NCBI GenBank assembly: GCA_013398175.1
Contig: VZRZ01006598.1
Span: 451,522-515,521 of the forward strand
Source: Climacteris rufus
Lineage: Eukaryota; Chordata; Aves; Passeriformes; Climacteridae
DNA length: 64,000 nt
Direction: 5' to 3'
A program made the position numbers and the translations under genes. Below are positions 22,278 to 34,100 of the stretch, in pieces. Below the pieces are notes generated by a model. The model was not told the origin of the DNA. It did no database searches and worked only from the letters and a program-made list of their open reading frames with translations. Within the stretch, counting starts at the first letter, position 1. Each line of letters begins with the position of its first letter.

Positions 22278-24975
22278 CTGCCCCAAGAAAATGCCATCAA
22301 TTTTATAACCTGAAGTGAATTTTACAATTAGAACAGATATACTTTACAGCATCTGCAGGTATAAAAACAGTTGTACTTGGGGAGGGGGGAATGCTTTTTG
22401 ATACTATTCTAAAATAAGTGATTCTCTTTGTTGCAAACATTGAATAATGTACCAGAAAAGGTGCTTGCACCATCTCCCTAAATTCCTCCTACTCATATAA
22501 TAAGGGACAAAACCAGTGGGAAAATAGCTTTGGGGAAATCTGTGAATAATGGTAATACTTAAATAATTCAGTTCTCTGGAATAGTTTCTAAAGTCTTTTT
22601 CACATCTTAGTGAAAACAGTAACATCCAGTTGTGCCTGTAGATGAGAACTGTGACATTTAAATCAAGATGTGACTCCAAAAATTTCCAACTTCCCCTACT
22701 TTGGAGGGCATGATTTTGGCATGGACTGAGATTATAGGAGTTATAATAAATACACACATTTAAAACATCTTATATGATTTGTAGACTATTTAGCATCTAT
22801 AGCAAAACAAGGGCTTTAAAAGAAAAGAATTAAAACCACAGATGAAAACACAGCTCTTCTGCAAGATCTCTGCAGTATTTGGGGAAAACACAAAAATTTT
22901 TTGTCAGCTTCTCTGAGATGCAGATGTAAAGGACAGGACTGGAGCAGAAGTATGTTTTTAAATAAACATTTCCCTGAAGAGACACAGTTCTTTGGACTTC
23001 ATTATTCTGGCATCAATGCCTGGGGACAGGGATGAGCAAACCTCCAGAGCTCTTCTGGATGGCATCTGTAAAACAGACAGAGTGTAATGCACCCACATTG
23101 CTCAGCAAGGAGCTGAGCAACAGCCATTTGTGTGGTAAGAGCTCCTTTTGCGAGTTGAGTGACAAATGCCACATGTGAGACCTGCAGCACCATCAGGGCA
23201 GAGGAGGGTACAGCTCCTTTTCTTCCTTCAGCTCCATTTCTGGACATAAATGTCAAAAAATAATGACTGTGTCCTCAAATGTAATTTAACACAAGAACTG
23301 CATTTTTAAAATCTCTGTTTCCAAGAGAATCTTGTTAGAATTTTGTTCCCCAAAGTAAAAGAGTAACAATATTACAAAAATAATGACACAAAGATGAATT
23401 GAAATAAAACATTTGGGTGGAAACATTGAGCTGTTGCCATGACTAACGGGAACTAATTTATTTACTTATACATCCTTTGTAATCTCATTTTCTCCCATGT
23501 GATAGTGAATGACTCATTGTTTACTGATGAAGAAAGCATACTTTCTGAAAATCTTTATGAGGAGGGTTCTTCTCTGGACAGTCTACATTCATTCCATGCC
23601 CAAAAGTGGGCTGAACCTTCTCTGCAGTACCCATCCAGTAGGGCCCCACAGTCCCATGGACACCAACCCTCAGCATCTTAAGGCAGGAGAAGGAAGAGGA
23701 GTGTCACACATAGGAGCTGCCCATAGGAATTGCTGAGGGCAGATAAGGTAGCTTGGGCTTTCTTTACTTTTCCCACCGGTTTTCTTAGTCTTGGTGGTTT
23801 GAGGGCATTCTGGGCAGAGAAATGTAACGCTGGCAAAGCTGCTGGAAGAGTGGTAAGGGCAAGAGTTTGGAACCAGCTTTGGTGTGCTCTGTCTCCTCTA
23901 TTTCTGGGCTTTACCTGTACCAGTTCAGGCAGCACTACCAGGAAATACACATGGGGAGTTGTTTGCATTATCTTTTCTTTCCCCTCAGTTGTACTCACAT
24001 CCTGATAAAAATGAGTAAAAACTGAAATGGAAATATATTTCTGGAATGTTTCTTGAAGTCAACAGACAAAAGAAAAAGACCTCCAGTGAAGAGAAGAAGA
24101 GAAAATAATAATTTTTGACAGATCAGCGAGCTGCAAGAATCACTGTGGTAATCTGTCAGCCTCTTAGGAATGAGGACTGCTCACTCGTAGGTGTGTCACA
24201 TAAAAGGCTCCTACTTTGTTGTTGACTTGCATTTTGCCCTTCCTTCGCCTGTGCTTCAAAGAGACTTGCTGGACCTCTCAGAGTGGTTGTTAGCTGGTTG
24301 TGTACAACAAACACCACGTGGAAGATGGCCCTGAATGGCAGGGTTTTCCCCAAACCACAGCCCTCTCTACCATTTGAGGTGAAAATCAGCTGCCATCATT
24401 TGATGGAGTGGGTTTGTGTCATTCTAGCGTTCTTGTTATTAAAAAGTAACAAAACTGCTAACAGATAAACATATGAGATCATCAACTCTCCCATTAATTA
24501 AAAGGGAGTGTTTCAATAGGGGTAATAATTAACTGAAGTGGATATGGGATACGAGCCTTGTAGTAAGACTGAGTACAGCAGGGAAGCCTTTATTGCTGAG
24601 GAGGTAACGCTAGTCACCTGGGAAATCCTGAGAGCACCCTTGAACAGTGAGACTAAGCTGCTGGAAAACAAACAATGTCCTTTGGTCTAAGCCACTGCCT
24701 GGTCCCAAATTCTGCTCATGACTTAGCCATAGGCTTGCCTTTGACAGCCCACTTCATGGGCCAGTAGCTCAGTTTCTGTGATTACAACATCAAACATAAC
24801 AAGAAAGCCCTGGATTCAGAAAAGAAAATGGTTCAGCATGGGGGTAAGGCTCATCACTCTTCTTGTCCTCATCAAGGAGGAGGTGAAGCCATTGAGCGAG
24901 GACAAAGCCCATCCATGCTGGGATGTGGATGATACCATGCAGCAGATGTTGTTGCCTGCTCCCAGGCAGAGATAT

Positions 24976-25005
24976 AGATATAGAACTGTGAGATATAGAA
25001 CTGTG
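24976..25005. repeat. Perfect 15-bp tandem duplication
   Basis: AGATATAGAACTGTG occurs twice without a mismatch. The perfect identity suggests a recent slippage event. Confidence 0.9.
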
Positions 25006-28000
25006 GCTCCAGACTGCCCATCCACAGAAAGCCCCACATCAATGGGCTCCAGGCACTGCGTGGAGACCTGTGGGCTGGACTGAAGTAATGCCATGGAGAG
25101 ACAGCTAAATCCCCTAAAACTCCTGAGCCTGCCAGTGACCCTTCCCCACCATGGCTGAGTGTCAGGGCTGAGCATCCCCTCTCCCAGTCACTTCATTTGT
25201 TTACCTATTTGAGTGCTTGCACCACTAGTAACATCTGCTATACTGCAGCAATTAAATAGATTATTGGAAATATTTTTAGCTAACCTGGACTCTGGTAGTA
25301 GCCTTATTGCTACTTTGTGTCACATAACCAAATCACAAAAGCAAGGAGCTCTGCCTAGCTCTGCTCTGAAGGAAAGACACCCAGAACACCTGCAGACCTG
25401 ATAATTGAAAGATTTTATGCATATTCATCTTTGAATCTTTGCTTAGATGTAAATTTGGGACATATAATTTATCTATCTCTAACCTAAAGTACTCCAGGGT
25501 GATTGTTCAGCTTGTAAAATATTTAGATGCACACACCCACGCATGGCCCAATTTGTCAAACTAGGTTTGTATAGCTGTATGCCTAATTTATTTGTGCAAC
25601 TTCTGTGATTGAATGTTCAGCTAGCAAATGGACATGCAAATGCTTAGGTCTATACATACCAAACACACTCTTTCCTCATTTTTAGGTGTAAACAAGATAA
25701 ATGTTCAATGCCATGTTTTGTCAGACCCCAAGCAGACAGCAGTCTGTGCTGCTTTCTAAAAGGGAAGTGGGTCCAGGGACAAATTCCAGTGATCCTGCCA
25801 CTACATGCATTAAGCATAAAATAAGTAGTTCTATAAATACACAAACTAAAGATGTAAGTGGGAACTATTCATAGGAGATGGTCACATTCTTAACCCTGGT
25901 CTGTGTCACTTGCCAGATAACTGCTGGAACTCCCAAGTTTCATTTACAAGTACTGCATTATAGTCCAAAAACATATGAAGATAAACTTGTGCCTACTGTC
26001 AAGCAAAACTTCTGAACTTTATTTACTTCTTACTGCAAAAAAAAAAAAAAAAGAAAAAAAATTAGCAAATTCCTTGAGCATTGGTTAAATTAAACTTCAT
26101 AAGGGTTTTTACCCAGTACTGTACATAACTCTTAGCTCAGGGAACTTTTAAACTTGCATTAGAGGGACAGACAAAAATAATGTCTTAAACATGGTGCATA
26201 TATAGCCTATATAAAATAGTATGGTATTCATGCATCAGTCAGTATTGTGATTCATGTTAAACGATAACATGAACACTACATCACTGTAATGCAGCTTTTA
26301 ACTATGAGAGATCCTGTATCTTACAATGCACTCTTGTTCCCCTCAGTTCTTAAGAAGGACAGTTTTCCAAATTGCTTTCTGTACGTCATCCTTGTGGAAT
26401 TTCTGTTCTAATGTTCACCTTAATCTCTGCAAATTGAATATCTTCCAGCTGTATGAGATAAATATACATATATGTTGTAGAAATCCCCTCAGTCTCCTTG
26501 GCATTTTATTTGCCCTCTTGAGCAGTGGGAGTGGTAGAGATGTGATGCCGTATTTCATCAGGCCACGAAACTGCCAGCAGGAAGTGTTCTCAAATTCCCC
26601 TCTGAAAAATCACTGCCCATTCTTCCAGCTCACCACCCAGTCCAACTGTGTTGGTGTGGGCACGCTTCCTGCAACCCTCACCCAGAAAGAGCTGGGATTT
26701 GTTTCACCCCAAGAAGACAGCAAGTGGAGGAAGCCATGGGCCAGGGCTGCTGTGCCATGGTGTGAAGTGACGATGCATTTACAGGCTGAAGGGTTTTGTT
26801 TTCAAATAAATCTACCTGTACCTAATGAGGTCCTGACTGGGCACGGAGGGTGAATGTGAGCGACTGACTCATTTCCTGAGCCTGGCCCATCATCCATCAC
26901 TGTAACTCAGGGTGGAGAGCCTCACCCCAGGTGTCCCATCCTTACCAGCAGCACGGGATCCACGCAGCAGCCTGTGGGATGTGGATGCCTCTCCCCACAG
27001 GACGCTGAGTCTCAGTGTGAGCTGGACCTGGTGCAGGGACCGTGGGAAATTCAGCTCTGCAGGGAGAGGAGCCGAGGCCTCTGCTCACCATGCAGCATTA
27101 TTACCAACACTCCAGGGATGAAGATGAAGCACTTTGTATTTCTTCTTAGATTTTGCCGTATATAATGAGCCCTCCTAGCATCTTCAGGAGAAATCACTTC
27201 CAAATCCTGGAGAGAAGAAAAAGAGATGCTTTTTTTTTGGCATGTGCCACCAGGAAGCTGGTTTGTTGCTCTAAATGCTGGGAAAAATCACTCTCTCAGG
27301 AGAAACAAGCACTTGAGAAAGGGAATCTCTTTCATTTTAGAGGTCTGCCTTGGATCAAGAGGGATTGCACCTCTGTGCATGTCTCTCTTCATTACCTGTG
27401 GAGGCGGAGCTTGCTCCATCATAAATCTTTGTAAAGGACAGGTCTCAAGTGAGACCAGGATAATGAAGGTAATCACATGTCACACAGCCCAGCCGCTGGG
27501 CTGATGTTGTCTGCTGTGTCTTCTGCTCAAGGGCCTTGGGTGCCCATACCTTAGATTAGCTGACATGATCTTTAGGTATGATGTTTAGATGCCAAGAGCT
27601 ATACTGAACTATATAGCACGGAGGGAATGTAGTAGGAGGTCTAACGTCTCGCTTAATTGTGGAGATGGGCATTTGGAGCCTTAAGTTGAACCTATCTCCC
27701 ACTCACAGCTCCTGATTTGGCTGTTAACCACAGTGCCTGGTTCATTTTGAGATGCCCAAGGCCTGTCGTGTCCTGTCTGGCCTCCAGTCTATGCTCCAGA
27801 GAGATGTGGGTTTCCTGTAGTTCCTGTGATACAACTGTCAGGCCCCAGTGCATGTCTGCTGTTCCCTGGAGCCATCAGGCCATGCCTGTGTGTGAGCAAC
27901 TGAACAAAGCCCTCAATTGCTACCAATTATAATGGGACATTTGATGCCTCCATCATTTGTAGATACCTCCCTGCTTAAGGTGGCTTAAATCAACAAGCTG

Positions 28001-28992
28001 AGTCTTCCCCTATATTCTTTCCCCATCTCAATGTATTTTTCCATTTCTCTGAGACATGAGAAATGATATGGAATTCTATACTAATCCCTTCAATATTATG
28101 GATTAATTTAGTCAGGTTAGCTAATTTACCAAATACTGTCTCACGTGCTTTTTTTTCACAGCTAAAGTTTTGTCAATGCTTTCTAATTGCCAGCACACCT
28201 TCTTCATTTTAGTTTACACAGAACAAAGTTTGAGTATTGTTCTGCATCCTTCCCATTTCAGAACAATTTATTTCAGTTCCCTCTTTAAAATGGAGCCAGC
28301 TTGCTCTTTAGCACAGCTCTTGTCTTATCTGATGCCCCTTTGGCTGCCCTTCACTTCTTCTGTTTTCTTGCTAGTTTTATCTCTTCCCAGGGACTTAAGC
28401 AGGGCCTGACAAGCAGATTTCTAAAGGCACACTGCCTGCTTCTTCCTCTATTCCATTTTCTATTTTAGGGATGGGGCATAGGGCAATGTAGACAGATATG
28501 CTGCAATTATGGTTTCTTTTAGTGTTCCCCAGCTTTCTTAGAAACTCACATTGGTTGGCTTGTTTGTTGATGTATGCCTTTGCATCATAGTGACTAGTTT
28601 TCTTCACACCTTCCAAATGTTTTTCTGTGCCTCTTACCTCCTGTATTAAACATCTAATCCAAAAATTCTGGGTTTCAGTGGCAGTCTCCTGTACAATGCC
28701 TTTTTGGGTTTGCTTACTTGAACTTGAATCATTGTGAATACCAGCATCAAACTTTCCTATTCTTCTTGCATACCTAATCCCTCCCCTTGCTGATCAGAAA
28801 TAAGTTGAGGCTGTCTTCCTTGACAGAATTTCACCTGCATCAAACCCCTCAAAAAACAGAAACTGCAGATCACTCTTCTTGTCTACAAATGTGTGATACT
28901 GTTAAAAAAAAAAGACACGTGGAAAGAAGTTACAGGTTTTTTGATTTAGTTCTTTCAGCACATGGGGCAGGCATCTTTTTATGCTTTGCATT

Positions 28993-29102
28993 GGAGAGAG
29001 AGAATGGAGAGGAAGGGCAGAGCAGGAGAGAGAAAAAGAAAAAAAGGCAATGAAAGAATGAGAGGATAAGGCAGACAGGAAGGAAGGAAGGAAGGAAGGA
29101 AT
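28993..29102 (+). repeat. Polypurine tract with AGGA microsatellite
   Basis: About 110 bases are almost wholly A and G on the + strand. They end in about six perfect AGGA copies at 29077-29101. Such tracts mutate quickly and can form triplex structures. Confidence 0.85.
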
Positions 29103-29611
29103 GTAGGTGGGACAGAATGAATCAAGAAATGTGTGACAGAATGACTCTAAAAGTGTGGTTTTAAGACAGCTATTAGGAATTTCCCATGAAAGTTAAAGGG
29201 CTGGCAACACTGAGGCACTCTGTTATCTGAAACATGATGCAGCTGTGTCTGTAACTTAAAAATGCCTTGATATTTGCAGTAGCTGTAATTGTCATACCAC
29301 AGATGTCAGGGTGGGGTGCTCCCTGGTCCCTGTATTCCCAAGCTGTGGGGCTGTCAGTCCTGGGGTTACTCAGATTCTCTTGCCAGGCTCTCATCCCTGG
29401 ATCCTGGAATCTCATCCATTCTTCATTTCCCATAAATAATAAAATATAATAAAATATAATAACCTAACTCCCCATACCCTTCTGCCTTTTTTTCCTCATC
29501 TGATTGCATCCAGCTACATCAGTGCCCCTATCCCACCTCTGTCTGCTGTGGCTGAGCCTGGATCTGCACAGCCGGCAGCCACAGTGCCCACCTACAAGGA
29601 CAGCTGAGGGA

Positions 29612-29663
29612 GCTCTCTCCTGCACTGTCACCCTCTGGCTCTCTCCTGTACTGTCACCCTCAC
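29612..29663. repeat. 26-bp tandem duplication
   Basis: The unit GCTCTCTCCTGYACTGTCAC plus six more bases is present at 29612-29637 and 29638-29663. There is one C/T difference inside and variation at the end. Confidence 0.85.
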
Positions 29664-30095
29664 CATTTGGGGCTGCAAGGATAGGCTGGGGTGTTGTAGT
29701 GGGGAAGGTGCCCTTCAGATGGGTCCCCACCTCCAACAGCCACCAGGAAAACACCAGCACAGCCAAGGGCCATGCTTCACGTAGCTTAATACAAGTGCCT
29801 GTCATGTTGGAAAAGAAGAATATTAGTAGGCAGGGAGCTATCAAGACTATAATATGCTTTATTCTGGAAGTGCTGGACAGCAGTGGTATGAAGACAAAAA
29901 AGGTGGGAAAGCAAGATATTCCCACAGTAGATCAATATTGTTGATATAATGGAGATCTACATAAAAGGCAAGGGCACACATTTCCTGCATCAGCTGTTGT
30001 ATTAGCAAGTGGTCCCTACTGTTCACATGTGAACATTGACCTTTTCATCTTTCATTACTACCATGGAGATCAATAATCTCGTGCATGAGGAGAGA

Positions 30096-30123
30096 TACCT
30101 CATACCTTATACCTCATACCTCA
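30096..30123. repeat. TACCTCA heptamer array, 4 copies
   Basis: Units lie at 30096, 30103 (TACCTTA variant), 30110 and 30117. Simple tandem slippage. Confidence 0.85.
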
Positions 30124-31020
30124 TTCTGCGGAATGTCCAGGGGACAAAAAAATAAGGTTATGGTGCCCACTCCACTGTCTGCTGAAATGCCTCTTTGCAA
30201 GTGTCCCAAAACACTCTGCTTAAATTTCTTCCCAATGCAGAGATGGAAGATAAGGCGAGAACTCATCTTCATTCATTCTACATAATTAATCAGCAATGAT
30301 AAGAGCTTGATGAAGCAACATTTGCAGCAATGCAGGCTTTAAAAATAGATTCTATAATATCCTTCATGTTTTCGGTTTCAGTCTACATTCATGCAGGATG
30401 TTATGCAAATCTATAATCATATCCTTTCCTCCCACACACATGCACTCATAGGAAGCCTGGCTGGTACATACAGAAACAAAAGCACACAGAAACATGCTGT
30501 GTTGGGATATGTGCATTTATTTTAAATATGCTAACAAATATTAATCTTTTTTTCATCATTCTTTTCAAGTGTATGTTTCTATGTGTGCTCACACACCACA
30601 CTGCCATAACACATGATGTAAGCATAGTGGTATCTTTACATTCAGCTGCAGAGACATGGGATGAGCATTGCTGGTGAGAGACACAGAGTATGAATTCAAA
30701 TGTATCTTCATTACACACAATTATTCAAAAGATTTTTGTCTTCCCTGAGTAGATCTCATGAAAACATTGCTTCAAAGGCAGTTTTAGTCTCTATTTATTA
30801 TCCAATACATCTAGACAGAAAGGAGAAAAAAAACAGAGAGGAAAAGAAGGAACAAAACACAAAAATAAAATAGATATTAAAGAGGAGATGAAAGAGGTAA
30901 AATACACTTTCAATCATTTTCTCAGTAACAAAGATGTGAACAATAAGTTTCACCAAAAGAGTCTAGATAATTACAGGTACACAGTCCTACATCTGAAACC
31001 TCTATCTTACATGTCTATAA

Positions 31021-31142
31021 ATGTACACACAGAGGCATATCTACATAGGCATACATACACACACATATGCATATATCTGTATTTTCATACATGCATTCAT
31101 ATCAATGCACACATATGTGAGTATATATATGGGGTATATAAA
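31021..31142. repeat. Degenerate CA/TA simple-repeat region
   Basis: Interrupted ACAC, ATAC, ATGC and TATATA words alternate purine and pyrimidine over about 120 bp, including TATATATAT around 31122-31130. It has the composition of an old decayed microsatellite. Confidence 0.7.
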
Positions 31143-34100
31143 TACTACCTCAACCCCAAAACTTTTGCAGGGAGAGGAGACCAGCAAAGCAGACTCCTGA
31201 CTGCCTGACAGAACTGGGGAGCCAGCTTATATAATTTCTGCTTCTAGTTTGCTCAAAATACAAAGGACACATTTCTGCTTTACGTGCTGCTTTTGCAAGC
31301 AGTGCCTTACAGGCAGATTTACAGCACCAACAACATCAACAACAGCAGATTGGGGATAAACTCACAGAAACCGCTGACACAACTCTGTAGATAGAAAATG
31401 CCCCACAGTGACTCAAAAAAAAAAAAATCCACCAAACTGCCCCAGAAAATTTCTTGCAATTTCTTTCCTCATCATGTACTAATATACACCACTGTCATGT
31501 CTTGAATGAAATTCAGGGCTTTCTACAGCAAAAAGAAGGATAAATTGCTTCATCTCTGGCAGAAGTGGAGCATGCCTTCTGTCATATCCCCAAAGCTGCT
31601 CTGGGGAGAGGATTTCCTCACATGGATTTAGGCAATTATTTTACATTGAATGAGAAGCAGGAACATTTCTGTTTCTGTGACTGAGCCTCCCTGGGGGTCC
31701 TCTGCTGCCGACAACCAGGATCTGCTGCTCCTGGGAGATGGGTCTTGAGGGCTGAAATGGTTTTGACAGCCAATGTCTCACTGGGGTCCTGCCTCTCCCA
31801 GGTTCACGCTGGGGACTTCTCCCCATGAGTGGAAAGGGGCAAGCCACCCTTCATCTACATCCCAACTGCAGGACAGCAGAAAATGTGGCACCAGTGGCTT
31901 TAGTTCAGACCTTGAACCCAAACTGATTATATTCTCCCTCCAATGGGATTTGGTGACTGGACTCCTGGGCATCCCCAATCAGAGAATGCAATCACATTCC
32001 ACAGAACTCCTGACTGCGGATTGCAGTGGTACTGAGCTTTCCTTTTCTGTTGAGGAAAAGAAAAAATCCACAACCAGAAAAACCAACGCCCCAAAACCCC
32101 CCAGAAATTTTCTGGAAAGCACAATCCTCAGCAGAGCTGCAGCAAAACTTTTCATGCTGGGCAGCCTGCTGTTCCCCTAGGGCTGGGAAGAATCCCGCTG
32201 GCAGCACCCCAGGGGCAGACTGGGAGGGAGCCAAGTTATCCCTTGCGCTGCAGCCTCCTGGCAGGAGCTGCTGCCCTCCGGGTATTGCCGAGGGAGTTCC
32301 ACTGCTAGAGCATGGCCATGCTGTGCTGGGCAAGAGGTAAAAACACATTGAAAGACCCTACCCTGGCTGAAAGGTGATTTGTTGCAATTGTTACACCAAG
32401 ATAAAGGGCTGATTGCAGTGAAGCATTCTGTGTTTTGCTTTGTTTATTGGCATCAGTTTCTATAAATACAATGGGACAATGAGCAGTGATTCCCTCCACG
32501 GAGTGGCCATTGCATTTCTCAGCACCACAGACTCCCTGTAAACTTGATGTTTGTAATTACTGGCCAAGCACATCCATTGGTATCTGTGATGACATCATTA
32601 TGTGAAAGACAACTGAACTTTCATCACCAAACTAGTTTTAATTTAGGATATAGAAAATTTCTTTTCCAAATTATTTGGTTGTATTTATGGACAACAGAAT
32701 TTCAATTTTTTTGGAACACATCCACCGTGAATACTATTTTCTGCAACTTTTATTAGTCTGGAGAATGAATCAGTGCAGAACATGAGGAAAATAAAACTGG
32801 ACATGTAAACCTTACAGCCTGAATCCACCCATCTGTAATGGAAATAAATGCTTGGGTGATTCAGCTGTGTTTAAATTGAAACTCAAAGTGCTTGCAAGGG
32901 TGGCAAATAAGATTTATCAACCTTTAACATCTCTAAATAGGCATGATCTTCATCTGAGTTTTTTGCATTAATTTGTAGCAAAAAGTTTGAAAATTTGGGA
33001 ACATTTAAATGCTATGTTCTCATGCAGTGGCTGAATCTCAACAGGGATTTTTGCCTGAAGTACAGTATCTGACTGTCTGCTGCCTTACTTCTGAGAGTAA
33101 TAATTAGTGTAGTGATGCACTGAGAGCATTTGGGGCATAGCTCAGGCAGGAAGAGAGAGTTACTGTACTTTAATGCAGTAGAAGCAAAACAGATTTGGCA
33201 AGCTCTGCAAAGTGACAGGGTTGACAATATTACCACAAGTATTTGTGCATCAAGAAGTCCTGCTCAGCATTTGGCTTTTTCTGAGCACATTCTGCACACA
33301 TCTGCACAAGCTAATCCCTTGAAGAAACCAAGTTTTTGGTACTCAGTGAAGAAATGGAGAAACTTTTAGGGAGTTTTATATGTAAAATGGGTGAAAGATA
33401 TTTGCTCGTCTCTCAAGCCAGGAGGCTTTGCTGAGCAGGGGTTGTGAGCTAGCACAGCAACCATTAGAAAAGATCAGGGCAAACAATTTCTTATGCTGAA
33501 GGAGATGGAAACAACTTCCCAAGAAACAGGATGCTTCAGTGACAAGGATGTGTCTGTGACAACCACACCAGGCATTTCTGATATAGAGGTGCCCTGGGAC
33601 ATCTGAAATACCAGGAAGTCTGGGGAAAAAAAGAAAAAATAAAGCAGTGTACAGTGAAGGCTTAAAATTTGTATCAGGAGCGGGAATGGCAGGGAATGGC
33701 TGGATGAAATGGCCCCGTGTGAGACAGCTGTAGGTAAGCAGGTGTTCCCCTTGCACTCCGTGTGTGGTCATTTTTGGTCATTCATCGATGAGAAGTGTGA
33801 TTTCAACTCAGTGAGGTCTGCCTGTACTTGCTTCCATCTCAGTGCATCCCCCTGATCACATGTGTTCTGCTTGCTCAAGGTATGGCACCCAGGGAGGAGC
33901 AAGAGCTACCAGGACTTGAAATGAACAGCATAAGTCACAAAATGTATGACAATAGAAAATCAACAAGAAGGGTAAAGACTGAGGCTTCAGAAAAATTAAA
34001 CCACTTAAAAGCTGTATGAAACTCTTGGGAGTAGAACAAAAGGAGTAAAAAAGAGATTTTTACAGTCCTCAGCAGGGGAGTTGAGAGAGGTGCTGCTCCT

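Larger units (their letters stand above)
20726..28992. other. Non-coding stretch, no gene recognised
   Basis: The longest frame in the window without Ns outside the CpG island and known repeats is here (26326-26853 +, 175 codons). It has no recognisable domain, low-complexity traits or splice context, and I treat it as chance. Small tandem duplications occur at 22245-22277 (11-bp unit) and 24976-25005 (15-bp unit). An A16-G-A8 run lies at 26037-26061 with no gene-like sequence upstream, so it does not look like the tail of a processed pseudogene. Confidence 0.55.

Noticed and set aside
26037..26061. A16-G-A8 run as the tail of a processed pseudogene
   Set aside because: The sequence before it shows no coding likeness and no AATAAA at the right distance, and no flanking duplication is visible.
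26326..26853. 175-codon + strand frame
   Set aside because: No known domain, no coding periodicity I can see, and a length expected by chance for 64 kb in six frames.
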